Shown: positions 20,531-31,785 of the stretch, one piece after another
How the letters are laid out: each line of letters begins with the position of its first letter
Position numbering within the stretch: the stretch's first letter is position 1
Origin: Gnetum montanum
Taxonomy: Eukaryota > Streptophyta > Gnetopsida > Gnetales > Gnetaceae
NCBI GenBank assembly: GCA_015680685.1
Contig: MNCI01015796.1
Location: 211,454 to 271,453 of the forward strand
Length of the DNA: 60,000 nucleotides
Reading direction: 5' to 3'
Made by a program: the position numbers and the translations under genes
Notes under the pieces: generated by a model
What the model saw: the letters and a program-made list of their open reading frames with translations, nothing else
Databases searched by the model: none
Told to the model about the DNA's origin: nothing

Positions 20531-21738
20531 GCACAATGCACACACATCATGGAATTCTTATAAATGATTCTGAGGATCAGTGTTGTATCCTCCTTCAAAT
20601 CATGGGATATTGTTCATATCTAATATCTTAATGCTACTATCTTTCTAGTTCCTTGTTGGAATTCTAACAGGCTCAGTTATGTCTAACATACTTCGAGTAG
20701 TGAGTAGGGGTTCATCGTGGTCCTCTCCTCCATGGCGTCTATGATGCCTACATTGTTCCCTATTCTCCCTTCTTTTATGTCATGACTTTCTAGAGTGCCC
20801 TTGTTCCCTTTCCTAGCTATTTCATCTATGACTTCCACTTTGCCTACCTTTATCCTCATGGTCTTTTTCCTTATGACTACATCTAAATACTAAAGCAGAG
20901 GATGAAGGAGATGATGAAGGTGAAGAAGAAGGAGAACTGTCACCATGATGATGTCTTCTACCTTCTCTTTAGTGGTCATGGCCTCGATCACGATTGCGAT
21001 CAGAATATCCATTTTTTTCATGTGTCCATGTCCATTTTTTGGACCCTTTTTGCTTGTGGGTATTAGAACCTGGGTGTTGAATGGTGGAATGAAGGTTATG
21101 ATACACAACCCCTTGGCCAAAGTCAAGGGGAGGAACATCATTATGTGGGTGACTACCTGAGGTAGGTTCACCACCCTCATTTTTGTTTAAGACATGTGGG
21201 ACATACTACGACCACTTACCCTTCAAAGACTTATGATGTCTCTCCTATTGCAAATACCTTTGATGTTGTGCCTCCATGGGATGGTATTCTTTCTAGTCAT
21301 GATCTTTCATAATGTATTTTGCATGTAAGTGTAGCATGCCAATTCGTGTGAGGGCATGAAGAAGCATGCTCGAGACTGAACGATCAGGAGGTAACACTAT
21401 GTTATCTTCTAAGTCTCGCCAATGCAGTTGTTCATCTTGATGGAGGATAAAGGTGAAGTCTAGTATATACTTATCAGGATGAATATATACCACTCGAACT
21501 TGTTGAGGGACTAGCGGATCAATGTTATGTGTATTACACCGTCAATTGTTTCCTATTCTAGACCTAGGCGGTGAGGTGCTTTCGTATGAAGAAGGAACAT
21601 ACTTGTCTATTCAGTGTGCAATGTATTCTTGTTTATTATTTTCTTAGTCAACCCTAAGGGTTCATTCCAACGATGTGAATGATTTCCTAAGTTCTAATTA
21701 GTGCACAAACAACTAAGTCCCCTATAACGGCGCCAATG
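20531..21738 (-). pseudogene. gag: Truncated gag and leader of element E
   Basis: Fragments read as gag: an N-terminal piece (21493-21293) with YILDFTFILHQDEQLHWRDLEDN, low-complexity charged sequence (20890-21180), and the start of the capsid domain near 20531-20610 (MNNIP, GGY, DPQNHL, EFHDV). The frame is broken by stops and shifts and ends at the junction with element A, so most of the capsid domain is missing. It is no longer functional. Confidence 0.65.
21720..21738 (-). other. Primer-binding site of element E
   Basis: TGGCGCCGTTATAGGGGA on the minus strand directly follows the LTR end. It is of the TGGCGCCGTTGCCGGGGA type common in plant gypsy elements. Confidence 0.75.
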
Positions 21739-22728
21739 CTGAGTGGCAAGGTATCCCTACACTCAACCATATGAATATGAGCATTTCATGCACAATCTGG
21801 TCGAATTCCAAGGACTAAGTGCTTATGCCCCTTTGTGGAATAAGGATGGGTTGATTGATCATTGTCTTCCCAAACTTACTTGTATGTCATGATTGTATGG
21901 TTAAGTAAGCTTAAGACATATGATTTTTATATATTTTATGTTTTTATGTCCTATGCTAATAGGGAAAGAGAGAGATTACTAGGTGACTAATTTAACTTAA
22001 CTACTCATTAACTAAGTTCTAACTAATCCTAACACAAGCATCCATTCTCGCTTTCCATACACATCCTAAACCAATGCAACACTTCTGGGATTACCAAATG
22101 CTAATCGTTACTGGGTTACCAAGCATTACACACATGCTCGAAGTGGTCATGCTTGTGTAATTTAATGATTTGCTTAATTGATCAAAATGAATCGTTGTGA
22201 TAATAACATAAATGTAAAGTGCATAAAATAAATGCATAAGAAAATAAAATAAAAGAAATGTGTAAGAAAATAAATCTCAAGTGCTGCAAGGATGAATCAA
22301 AGAGCTTGTCTTTATTGTGGTACACAAGGTATGATTAGATACACAATGCTCAAATAAAGATCCATCCACACTTAGACCTCCTGCTGCAGGGACTTGGAAA
22401 ATACTCTAACTTTCAAATAGAGTACAAGAGTTTAGCTACTTCACTACTGAAAAGAATTCTTTCAATTGTTGTTTGGGCACTGTATTTATAGGCTTGGGAG
22501 AAACTACTCTAATAATTAGAATAACTGCTAAAGTAACCTCTAGAGTAACCACTCTAATAATTAGAATAACTACTAGAGTAACCGCTAGAGTAACCACTCT
22601 AATAATTAGAGTAACTACTAAAGTAATCACTAAAGTAACCACTCTAATAATTAGAATAACTACTACAATAACCCCTAGAGTAACCACTCTAATAATTAGA
22701 GTAACTGTTAGAGTAACCACTCTCATCA
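21739..22728 (-). repeat. 5' LTR of element E
   Basis: On the plus strand it begins TGCTGAGTGGCAAGGTATCCC next to the primer-binding site. It resembles the LTR starts of D (24017, 30105) and C (35759). The outer end is placed at CTCTCATCA by analogy with the ATTCATCA ends of the others and is less certain. A TATA box (TATAAATA, minus strand) is at 22483-22490. Confidence 0.65.
22506..22718. repeat. 45-bp tandem repeat upstream of the TATA box in LTR E
   Basis: Four full 45-bp units start at 22506, 22551, 22596 and 22641, and a 33-bp partial unit starts at 22686. Each begins ACTCTAATAATTAG and ends TAGAGTAACC or a variant. They lie immediately upstream (in element orientation) of TATAAATA at 22483-22490, the place of an enhancer. 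Long low-complexity open frames on both strands here are artefacts of the repeat. Confidence 0.85.
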
Positions 22729-23012
22729 GCCACCATGGTTAGGCCTATTACTAGCCAGAAGGGATGGTCAGTCCACTTCCTATCATGCTTTACCTAGTTC
22801 TTGTTACTCATCTTTTACCAGTTCCACAACTCCATGTTGGCACAACCTTTAATGCCCAGCCATAGATGCTTCAAGGTAAACACCCAAAAGTAACCTCAAG
22901 AGACATGTCTGTTATTACAACACACCCTTTCAAGTCTTAATTCTAACTTCTCTTTCAGGTCTTCATATGATAATGATAACACTTGTTATGAAGAGGCACC
23001 ATCTTCATTATG
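22729..23012. repeat. Dispersed repeat, copy 1 (pair of 35095-35381)
   Basis: From TTAGGCCTATTACTAGCC to ACACTTGTTATGAAGAGGCA this segment matches 35095-35381 in order and orientation, with many substitutions. It has no coding potential. It may be the outer part of an LTR variant or a piece of an older element. Confidence 0.6.
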
Positions 23013-23491
23013 TAGTAGCAACATTTGGCAATGGAGATGTTATAATCTACCCTCCTTATGTTTTGTTCATCCTTGAACGAGTCCACATTCACTATCTTTT
23101 TCTAGCTCCAATGCTTCTTTTATGATTTTATCCTCCATTAATTTGATTTCTCCTTGGGGCTTGAAGTTTTATATCCTAAAATTTTCTTACTTATTCTACA
23201 AAAAGGACATATGTAAGAAGAATATATAGGAATTTAAATATTACTTTATTAATACTTACATCATTTTCTAAGATAATGACAATAGGAAAATTAGAGATCT
23301 ACCAACCACCAATCACTAGTCCTAACCAAGGGCACATAAAGTGCAACTCATATTTGGTTATACAAATGAAGGTAGGGAAAATCCTTATTCTCAACTTGCA
23401 TTATCAAAGAAATTTTACTTTTCTAATTAAAATATAAATTAAAAAATGAATAAAATTATGAAAATCATAAATAAAAGTAAAGTTAAGATAC
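23013..23491. other. Featureless AT-rich spacer
   Basis: I see no gene or repeat that can be named. It leads into the 3' end of the EEP pseudogene. Confidence 0.4.
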
Positions 23492-24016
23492 TTCTTGATC
23501 TTGACCAACCTTAGGAATTAACGGAAATAGTTGTAATTCTACCATAAGTGGTATATGATCAAATGATCTTATTTTGGATGGAAGGACTTGATCTTGCTTC
23601 TTCTAAACTTCTTCTTTGGAAATAAACTCTAGTAATTTGGTAACTTGGAAGAATTAGACATCGTACCAAATATAGTCTAGGGTCTCAATGAAGAATGTTA
23701 TTGACCCTTCTTCATTAATATTTGCAAAGTAATTGATAAACTGTAATTCTTGATGAGTACTATCCATCAACAACATCTATTCTTGAATTTTGGAATTTGA
23801 TTTATCTATTAAAGATTCAAAGTAAATAGAATATACATTGGCTAATGGAATTGCATGTTGAATTTATGGAAACATCTTCTTCAAATTGGATTCATCTTCC
23901 AAGGATTCTTTTACACATCCATATTTTAAGAATTTATAAAAACTACTTCCAACATTTACATTGAAGTCTCCACAAAGGACAATTGGCATTGGATCGACAT
24001 ATCTTAGGAATAAATT
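23492..24016 (-). pseudogene. CCR4-like EEP nuclease pseudogene, C-terminal part
   Basis: The minus strand reads RYVDPMPIVLCGDFNVN, then ETLDYIWY and LPSKIRSFDHIPLMVEL, the order of conserved C-terminal motifs in CCR4/nocturnin/Angel-type endonuclease-exonuclease-phosphatase (EEP) proteins. GDFN keeps its metal-site residues, but the final SDH triad is FDH. Four in-frame stops are present and the frame is otherwise open, with no introns. The N-terminal part is at 31110-31785. The two halves join in frame once element D and one copy of its target duplication are ignored. In plants, CCR4 proteins are mRNA deadenylases. This copy cannot be functional. Confidence 0.82.
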
Positions 24017-25030
24017 TGATGAGTAGTAAGGTACCCTCTACACCCAACCATACAAATCACAAGCATTGACACACGATTTAGTCAAATTTCATGGATGGGA
24101 CTAGTTGTGGCATCTAGATTGTTATTCCTTGATCGTAGTTTGCTATCTTCCCACTTAGACTAGTGGTAGCTTTGTCATATATGGTTTAGTCCAAAGTGAG
24201 GCATATGATTCTTGATATTTTTGTGGCCTTATGATACTCCCAATGATAATAAAGAAATCAACTATTTAAACTAATTAACAATAGAAAGTAAAGTCTAAAC
24301 TAGCCTATGGGTGATGAGTATCTGTTCCTAGCTTTCTATACACATCTTGAACCCACATATCCACTACTAGGATTAACAAGTGCTATGCTACTAGGCAAAC
24401 CAAGAAATAACACTACTAGGATTACCTAGTGAATATGTGTTTACGCTTAAAACTGGTCACGTCATTCCACCAATTCATTAATATGCATGGAAACATAAAT
24501 ATTAACTAAGTACATGAAATGTAAATTACATGGAAAGTAAATTTAATCTAATTCAAAGTGCTATAATGAATAAGAATTAATATTGATCTTATTACCATTC
24601 ATGGAATGTGTCTAGGTACATTACCACTCAAATAAGACACCATACAACTGACTCAAATCCACATTGTGGCCACTCACTAATAGTTCTGTAAGATTATGGA
24701 ATAAAATTGCAACAATTTAGCTACTCTATTAACAACAAAATTTCAATACATAGTGAGAGCATGTGTATTTATAGGCAAAAATAAACACTACATTAATAGG
24801 GTTGCATTATCACAATAGACTACATTGATAGGGCTATCTTGATGGGGCCTAGTCAACACAACAGATGACATTAATGGGACCTAGTCGACAGGGCCTAGTT
24901 AACAGGGCCTAGATAATAGGGCTAAGATAATGAGGCTAAGATATCAAGGCTAAGATATTAGAGCCAAGATATCGGGGCCAACCAAAAATTAACTTTTTGT
25001 TAAATATCTCAACCAACTGATGATTCATCA
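24017..25030 (-). repeat. 3' LTR of element D
   Basis: It begins TGATGAGTAGTAAGGTACCC and ends TGATTCATCA, and aligns along its length with 30105-31109. The TATA box TATAAATA (minus) is at 24766-24773. Upstream of it (24780-24990) are short repeats of the form GGGCCTAGTCGACA and GGCTAAGATATCA. Confidence 0.88.
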
Positions 25031-27900
25031 TACCCCCATGACTAAATAAAAACTCATCCTCAAGTTAATAGGATAGGATCGAGCTTTCTTTACAAAAAAT
25101 TGGAAATGATGGGATTATTGACTAATGCTAACTATTGAATGACTTTGAGTTCTACATTAAAAAATGTTATTTGAGTGGATGCATACAACATGATAGAGTG
25201 ACAAAAAGACTATACAAACATTGAAGATTACAAAATTTGCAGAGGTCTTTAAGAATCCATTGAAGATGATTCTTCTTGTTGCTACTAGTAGTGGGAAACT
25301 TCCAACTTAGATTGTTATGTTGATGCTTCTCTGGTTATATGGAATATTCTTGAAGGATTGACTAAAATGTTTTCTCAACATCTCATGGTTCTAGCAAAAT
25401 TTCAATGCTTGAGCATCTATCTTGTATGTGCTATGATTTGTTTATGGGAATATCCTTTGTTATCCCCCTTTAGGCTTCATTTTCATGCTTTGAAAAAGAC
25501 CTTCTTCCTTAGGTGTTTCTTTAGCATCACCTGTAGTCACCAAAGGATTAACATTAGTTTTGGTAAATTTTACTTAATAACTAACCCCTTTCAGATCCCT
25601 TAGTTTTTGTTTAAGCACAAGGTGATGATAGCATACTATGCCCAAGGCTATGAGGTAACTAAAATCATCAAGCTATTCACATTATTTTGATTAATTACTA
25701 TTAGTTACCATGATGTTTGAAAATAGGATAGAAAAATTTCAAAATTTCAAAGCAGACATCCCTAGCTCCCATGACTAATAAGCATAACTATAGAAGCACA
25801 CAATTTTGAACAACTAAAACTAAAGGTTTGATTCAGAAGATGGCCAAGAAATATTGAACTTGAAGGATATTTTAATAGAAAAGTAGGAAAAAAGTAAAAA
25901 AAAAAAAAAGTAATTGAAAGTGATGAGAAATAGTCCCAAAATTATGAATAAATTTAGAGAAACTATCATTGATGTTCTAGAAAATGTAAAGGTTAGTTTA
26001 AAGACATGATCAACAAAAGTTATGCAAGTGTCCTCCCCAAAGTAAGCTCCTATCATAATGCCCTTGCATAACCACTTCAATAGATGTCTGTGGGCACCTA
26101 AGAAGTTAAATGTAAACCATGCCTTTATTCCAAAAAACACACAACTACCATGGTTGGGATGTTGCACTATGCTACACAAAACCAAAAGGCTCATAATTGC
26201 ATGTAGTAGTGAGGTGAATAATGGGATGAGAAGGGATTGTAGAGATAGGGATGTAAGGTACTTAACCATGTCCACAATAGGTTCTTGTGAAAAATGTGAT
26301 TAAAATGATTAGTATACCTATCCATGCAAGTTCAAACCAAGTCCACACCATGAATAATAACCTTGCATTGATGTGTTTCTTCTAGCACACCACCATGAGT
26401 CCACAACCACTTCAAAGAACAATCATCACTCCAAAAAGAGAAGAAAGAAGGAAGGGCCTTAGTTAGAGGGGTACTTGCAGGCATGGGTAACATGTCTTTC
26501 CAACCCCATAGCTAGTGCTTGTAGCCCATTATTGTGTCTAAAGGGTGTGCTTTGAATTCCCATTATTGTGTTTTTCTCTCTCTTTTTTCTTTTTTCTTTG
26601 TTTTTTGTTTTGAAATGAAAACCATACCATGTAAAGAGAAAGCTTCCTTTTTATTAATCAATGGAGGAGTGATGATACATTTCAAGAGGAGTCATAAACC
26701 ACATGAAGAAAGACAAAAAGAAAATCCAACAAGTCCCCTTGAGATCACACCTTACCATTCCCACTTGGTTGTTCCCTCTTTCTTCAAGGTATAATGATCA
26801 TTGATTAATTTTAGTTTCATGAAAGAAGAACCAAATTATTTCCATGAAAAGGACCTTTTATTCAAAGAATTGGAGGGATGAATGAGGTGGTCTCACTTCT
26901 TTACACAATTACTTACCCAATCATCTTGATAGCATAGCACAAAAACCCAACACATAGTGTTGACTGCTACATCATGACTTGGCATTATTATTAACAAAAA
27001 TATAAAAGAAATTCATAAAACATAAAGTAAATGAATTAAAAAAAGAGAAAAATATAAAGAAAAGAAAAATATTAAGAAATGAAAAGCATATTAGAAATCA
27101 AAAAATTTTGGAAGAAATAGGAAAATGATAAGAAATTGTAAAAATAAAAAGGTGACAAACACTTATTAGTTCTTGAACCAGGATGGAACATCTCCCCCAT
27201 GACTAATCTTATGGCCACACATTTGGGAGATGGACTACACAATCCCCTAGTTATACACCATTGGTTTTCCATCTATCACTATTATTGAGGTAGTTAATTA
27301 TCTGGTAGCACATCTAACATTGGTGATAGTCTTGTTTGGATCATTCAGAGATGTATCTTCATCTGGACTTGAAGGTATTTTCATTTTTGGAGGTTCAGAT
27401 GTGTTTACTTCTTCTTCTTGATTTTATATTTTAATTATTGGATCTTCATGTTTAATATCCTCTTTTGGTGTATAATCAAAGTGTAAGATATCTATGTCTA
27501 ATCTTTTTTTTTATCTTAAGTTTAGAACTAATAAGTAGAACAATTGCCTCCATGCATCTTTGAAACAATTTTATATTTTCATTTTCAAGCCACCGGGTGT
27601 CTTCTAATTTAGTGGCTATTGCATATACTAATTTTTTCTCACACACTTGCTATTAAAATTTCTTGTGAGCTATGTTAATATTTTGAATTTCCAGCCCACA
27701 ACTATGTCCTTTATACTATTAGTAGTGACACATGGATTCTTCTGTCTCTCCACAATGCTAGAGTCATTGCTTCTGTTAGATGTTGAAGTAACAATGGATG
27801 TTGACTCTTGTGTAGGATTAAAAGATATTGGTTGTGAAAGGAAGGGTATTGCACTTGATTAGCATTGTGCTAGTTTGGATGAGTTAGTAGGTCCACAAGT
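25031..27900. other. Non-coding internal region of element D
   Basis: No protein-coding similarity is seen. Parts (26018-26130, 26440-26560) match the post-integrase region of C at 37369-37450 and 37785-37880, including GGAAGGGCCTTAGTTAGAG. Short AT-rich open frames here are not credible genes. Confidence 0.55.
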
Positions 27901-27999
27901 GTTGTGCTTATGTGTGGGAACCATCCTAAAGAAAGGACATTTCTGAGATTATGGTGGAGATCTATTAGCACTATCATTTCTGTGTATGTTTGTAGCATA

Positions 28000-29979
28000 A
28001 GTGGTATTCTCTCATTGATGTCATGGTGTTGAACCTTCCTGTGTTACTGGTGGTGACATATGGTGAAGGGAAGTATGAGAATATTGAGGGTATGTCAAAG
28101 GATGAGAGGTGTGAGGTGGTGACCCTTCAGAAGATGTCGTGAGTCAATGATATTTGAGAGAATGGTAGTAGCAATTTGAAGTAGAGGAGGTAGAACCAAT
28201 TGAGGAAATAGGTTGTTAAACATAATGCCCATATGGGTTTGGCTGGTAATAAGGGTAGGGCTGGTTTGGTGGTGGCCTCCTCCATGACTATGGGTTTTGC
28301 CACTATGGTTGATGATATTGCTGAGGCTAGTAATAAGTCCCCCTAGGATAATATGATTGGTTGTGGAATTGTCTATAATTACCATGTGGAAAAGGAAATT
28401 TCCTAGGCATGTGCTTTTGTAAAAATTTTGGATTTAATGCAAAAGCCCAATACTCATGTAGATGTGACATGACTGGGCAATGGCCCTTCGAGTTGTCATA
28501 TATGTAGATGTCACATCCGTCATCTTCGTCTGTGGTTGAGTTTATAGCCTCTTCTTCTATAGTCATTTTCCCTGTTTGTTGATAAGTGTTCCTAGTTGTT
28601 TCTTGATTCTTCTTCCTCCATTTATTGTGATAACCTAATTCATTTTGTGTTACCTTCTCATCTATAGTTTCTATGAAAGTTGTAGCTTTTTGATTTATCC
28701 ATTCTAACATCCTATCTAGCCTTACCTAGAGTTCATCAACAAATTTTTTTAGTGGCAAGGTTTGTTGTGAAATCACCTCATTAAGACCTGCCTCTTTTTC
28801 CTCATCATAGATACGGACCCTCTTCTTTTGAAGAGTTCAGTCCTAGTGATATTTCTCAACATTCTCTCGTTTACATAGCTCTTCTTTTTCTTTCGCCACC
28901 TACTCGATTATCCTTTATATTTGATGGATTTTTAGTTTGTATAATCGACCTTGTGCATACATCCCAAGGGTCTCCCTTGTTTTATTATGAAGCCCATCTA
29001 TGATGTGGAAAAGTTGCTCTTTTTAAGAGAAATCATGGCCAGGATAGCTATGTAGTAGCGAATAGTATCTATCCAAGGCTGCATTCAAGGGTTTATGATT
29101 TTCTTACTTCCACCCTTGGGTTTGTTTTCTTAGGTTAGATACTCTTGCATACGTTTGATATTTTTCATTGAAAAGTTCTACCATTGTGGACCATTGGGGG
29201 ATGGAACTTGGTTCCAACAACCTATACCAACTTTTAGTTTCATCTATTAGTGTCCTAGGGTAGAGCTTAAGCTTTTGCCACTTATTTTTGATATTTTGCA
29301 AGGTACAGGCATCATGGAAGGCTTGTAAGTGATGTTGTGGATCAAAACCATAGCCTCCCATAAATTTAGGGATATTATTCATATCAAGGATTTATATTTG
29401 ACTTTCCCTGCAATGCTTGTGGGGTATCTTAACTACCTCTATGATTTACATTAGGCTCTTAGTGACCAACAAGGGTTCATAATCATCAAACATGGTGTGG
29501 TGAAAATTGTTTTTTCTATTTGCCCAATTGTGAGGATTTCAGTTGTGTTCATGTTAAGACCTTTGATTTTTCTTGTGGTTTTGATTTCTACCCATATTTC
29601 AACCCCATAGTGGAGCTTTGCCTCTATACCTATGTTCATCTTCATTAGAACTAGACGTTGAAGAGGAAGAGGAAGATGGGAACCTAAGAGGATTGCCATG
29701 GCTTTGATGTTATTTCCCATAGTCCCTTAATTTATCTTTTTCAAGTTTTGAGGAGGTCCTAGGCCTTGAGGCCTTCCTTGGTCTAGGACTTGCTTCATCT
29801 GCTCTAGGCTTATTTGTCTTAGCTGAATGTAGTCTTTGAGTGTCATCAAGGTGGTCATGGACATATGAAACTCCTACATAAGGTTGGTCACTCCAATTTT
29901 CTTCAATACATATCTCACTAGTTCTCCAATGAATGTTCTCTTCATATGATGTATTATCGCTTCCTTGTAAAAGAGACAT
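28000..29979 (-). pseudogene. gag: gag of element D
   Basis: Three frame-shifted pieces read as a gypsy Gag of the type with charged N-terminal repeats: a start region (29979-29710, HDHLDDTQRLH), the capsid domain (29382-29104: MNNIPKFMGGYGFDPQHHL, then WYRLLEPSSIPQWSTMVELF), and a C-terminal region (28710-28327: LDRMLEWINQKATTF, HGNYRQF). The tail is rich in Pro/Tyr/Gln. Stops and shifts break it, and no zinc knuckle is clear. The capsid would package the element's RNA. Confidence 0.78.
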
Positions 29980-30082
29980 TGTTGTTGGTATATGATGTGT
30001 GTGACTTAGTATTTTCCCAAAGATAGTTTGTTAATGCATTTAGAGTGATTTTGTATGATATAACTAATTTAGATAACTAGCA

Positions 30083-30104
30083 CCATCCTTGGCAATGGTG
30101 CCAA
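30083..30104 (-). other. Primer-binding site of element D
   Basis: TTGGCACCATTGCCAAGGATGG on the minus strand follows the LTR end. It differs from the common TGGCGCCGTTGCCGGGGAT mainly by G-to-A changes, some at CpG sites, consistent with methylation decay. Confidence 0.7.
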
Positions 30105-31109
30105 TGATGAGTGACGATGTACCCCCTATGCCCAACCATATAAATTACAAGCATTCATGCATGATCTGGTCAAATTCCATAGATGGGACTAGTTGTGACA
30201 TCTAAATCATTATGCCTTGATCATAGTTCACTATCTTCCCACTTGGACTAATGGTAGCTTTGTCATGTATGGTTTCGTCCAATGTGAGGCATATGATTCT
30301 TAATGTTGTTGTAGCCTTATGCTACTCTTAACGATAATAAAGAAATCAATTATTTAAACTAATTAACAATAGAAAGTAAAGTCTAAACTAGCCTACGGGT
30401 GATGAGTGTTTGTTCCAAGCTTTCCGTACACATTCTGAACCCACGTATTCACTACTAGGATTATCAAGTGCTATGCTATTGGGAGAACCAAGTAATAATG
30501 CTACTAGGATTATCAAGTGAATACATGTTTATGCTCAAAACTGGTCATGTTGATTCTACCAATTCATTAATATGTATGGAAATGTAAATATTAACTAAGT
30601 ACATGAAACGTAGATTGCATGGAAAGTAAATTTAATCTAAGTCACAGTGTTGCAATGAATAAGAATCAATCTCGATCTTATTTCTATTTACGAAATGTGT
30701 CTAGGTACATTGCCACTTGAATAAGATGTCATACAACTGACTCAGATCCACACTATGGGCACTCATTGATTGTTCTTTAAGATTACAGAATAAAATTGCA
30801 AAAGTTCAACTATTATTTTGTCAAAAGAATGCCAATACACACTAGGAGCATGTGTATTTATAGGCAAAAATAGACACTACATCGATAGGACTGCATCGAT
30901 GTAATAGACTGCATCAATGAGGTTGCATCAACGCAATAGACTACATTGACAGGGCCTAGTCGATGCAATAGATCACATCAATGGGGCCTAGTCGATAGGG
31001 CCTAATTAATGGGGCCTAGATAATAGGGCTAAGATATCAGAGCCAAGATATCAAGGCCAACCAAAAACTGACTTTTTGTTAGATGTCCTAGCCAATTGAT
31101 GATTCATCA
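30105..31109 (-). repeat. 5' LTR of element D
   Basis: It begins TGATGAGTGACGATGTACCC and ends TGATTCATCA. The TATA box TATAAATA (minus) is at 30855-30862, with short tandem repeats upstream (30870-31060) built on GGGCCTAGTCGATG-like units. Divergence from the left LTR indicates an old insertion. Confidence 0.88.
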
Positions 31110-31785
31110 AACTTATTCTTCAAACTTTCCTCTATTTTCTTAATCAAGTATGCCCCTTGACATGGTCTGACATTTGGACATGTTGATTTAGAAATCAAAT
31201 GTGTGCTGATCACAAATACACATCTTCCTAATAAATGGATTTTTAGTATCAATGTTAGGGCTATGTTACCTTTTTTGAAATCTTGACTATTCTTTCTTTT
31301 CCATGATTTGAAGTTTTGGAATTTGAAAAATCATATTTTTCTAAATTCCATTCAAATCTTTGTACTAATTCAAACTTGACTTCTTTATAAAAGATTATGC
31401 AACCATCCATGTTGTGATTTATATAATAGGCTAATATGAACAGCTCAAAAGAAGAACTTCCACAAGAACCATTTTTCTTATAAATATCTATGTATCCCAT
31501 CTTTTCCAAATTTGGTTGGAATTGGTATAGAAATTTCTATGGAAAGGCTTTTTGTAGGCACAAGACATCAACATCCAAATCTTGTGACTCTACTAAGATG
31601 CATAGATATCGATATTCATGCAAGTCCAAGGCCCATGGTGGACATAGCAGATGTTGTCTCTCATTGGCTAGAAATCTTGCAAGCACATTATATGTTGCCA
31701 CTTTTATTCTCATTCTTGGTTTCTTTGGACCATTACTCTTTATGAGTATCATACACCTTGTCAAAACAAGGTTATGACTATCCAT
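31110..31785 (-). pseudogene. CCR4-like EEP nuclease pseudogene, N-terminal part
   Basis: The minus strand has IKVATYNVLARFL, CPPWALDLHEYR, DVDVLCLQ (where active family members have the catalytic CLQE, here K), then EKMGYIDIYKK, MDGCIIFYKEVKFELV, VFVISTHLISK and QGAYLIKKIEE. All fall in the order of the CCR4-type EEP domain. There is one in-frame stop after LCLQKAFP and one frameshift near 31265. No introns interrupt the motifs, so this could be a retrocopy of an mRNA, though no poly(A) tail is obvious. It continues at 24016 beyond element D. Confidence 0.82.

Larger units (their letters stand above)
20530..22728 (-). mobile_element. Element E: 5' end of a gypsy retrotransposon (LTR, PBS, partial gag)
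   Basis: On the minus strand: an LTR (22728 to 21739), a primer-binding site TGGCGCCGTTATAGGGGA, then gag down to about 20531 where it is lost against element A. It is related to D and C: the LTRs begin alike, and the gag region DMNNIP-FEGGYNTDPQNHL matches DMNNIPKFMGGYGFDPQHHL of D. Only the 5' part is present. Confidence 0.75.
24017..31109 (-). mobile_element. Element D: gypsy-derived element with gag but no pol (TR-GAG-like)
   Basis: Two LTRs (24017-25030 and 30105-31109) flank about 5.07 kb. Next to the right LTR is a primer-binding site TTGGCACCATTGCC; next to the left LTR is a purine tract ending ATGGGGGTA. The flanks AAATT (24012-24016) and AACTT (31110-31114) look like a target duplication with one change. 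Inside, gag (29979 to about 28000) is followed by sequence resembling the post-integrase region of C (26018-26530 matches about 37369-37810). No protease, RT or integrase is recognised, so D looks like an internal-deletion derivative moved in trans. It interrupts the EEP pseudogene. Confidence 0.85.

Noticed and set aside
22436-22742. Two overlapping open frames (96 and 89 codons) with repeated VVTLIIR / TTLIIRIT units
   Set aside because: Both are translations, on opposite strands, of the same 45-bp tandem repeat in an LTR. They have no start context or homologue.
23492-24016. LINE endonuclease as an explanation of the GDFN motif
   Set aside because: DGCIIFYK, CPPWAL, LDYIWY and DHIPL match CCR4-type EEP proteins, and no LINE reverse transcriptase is adjacent.
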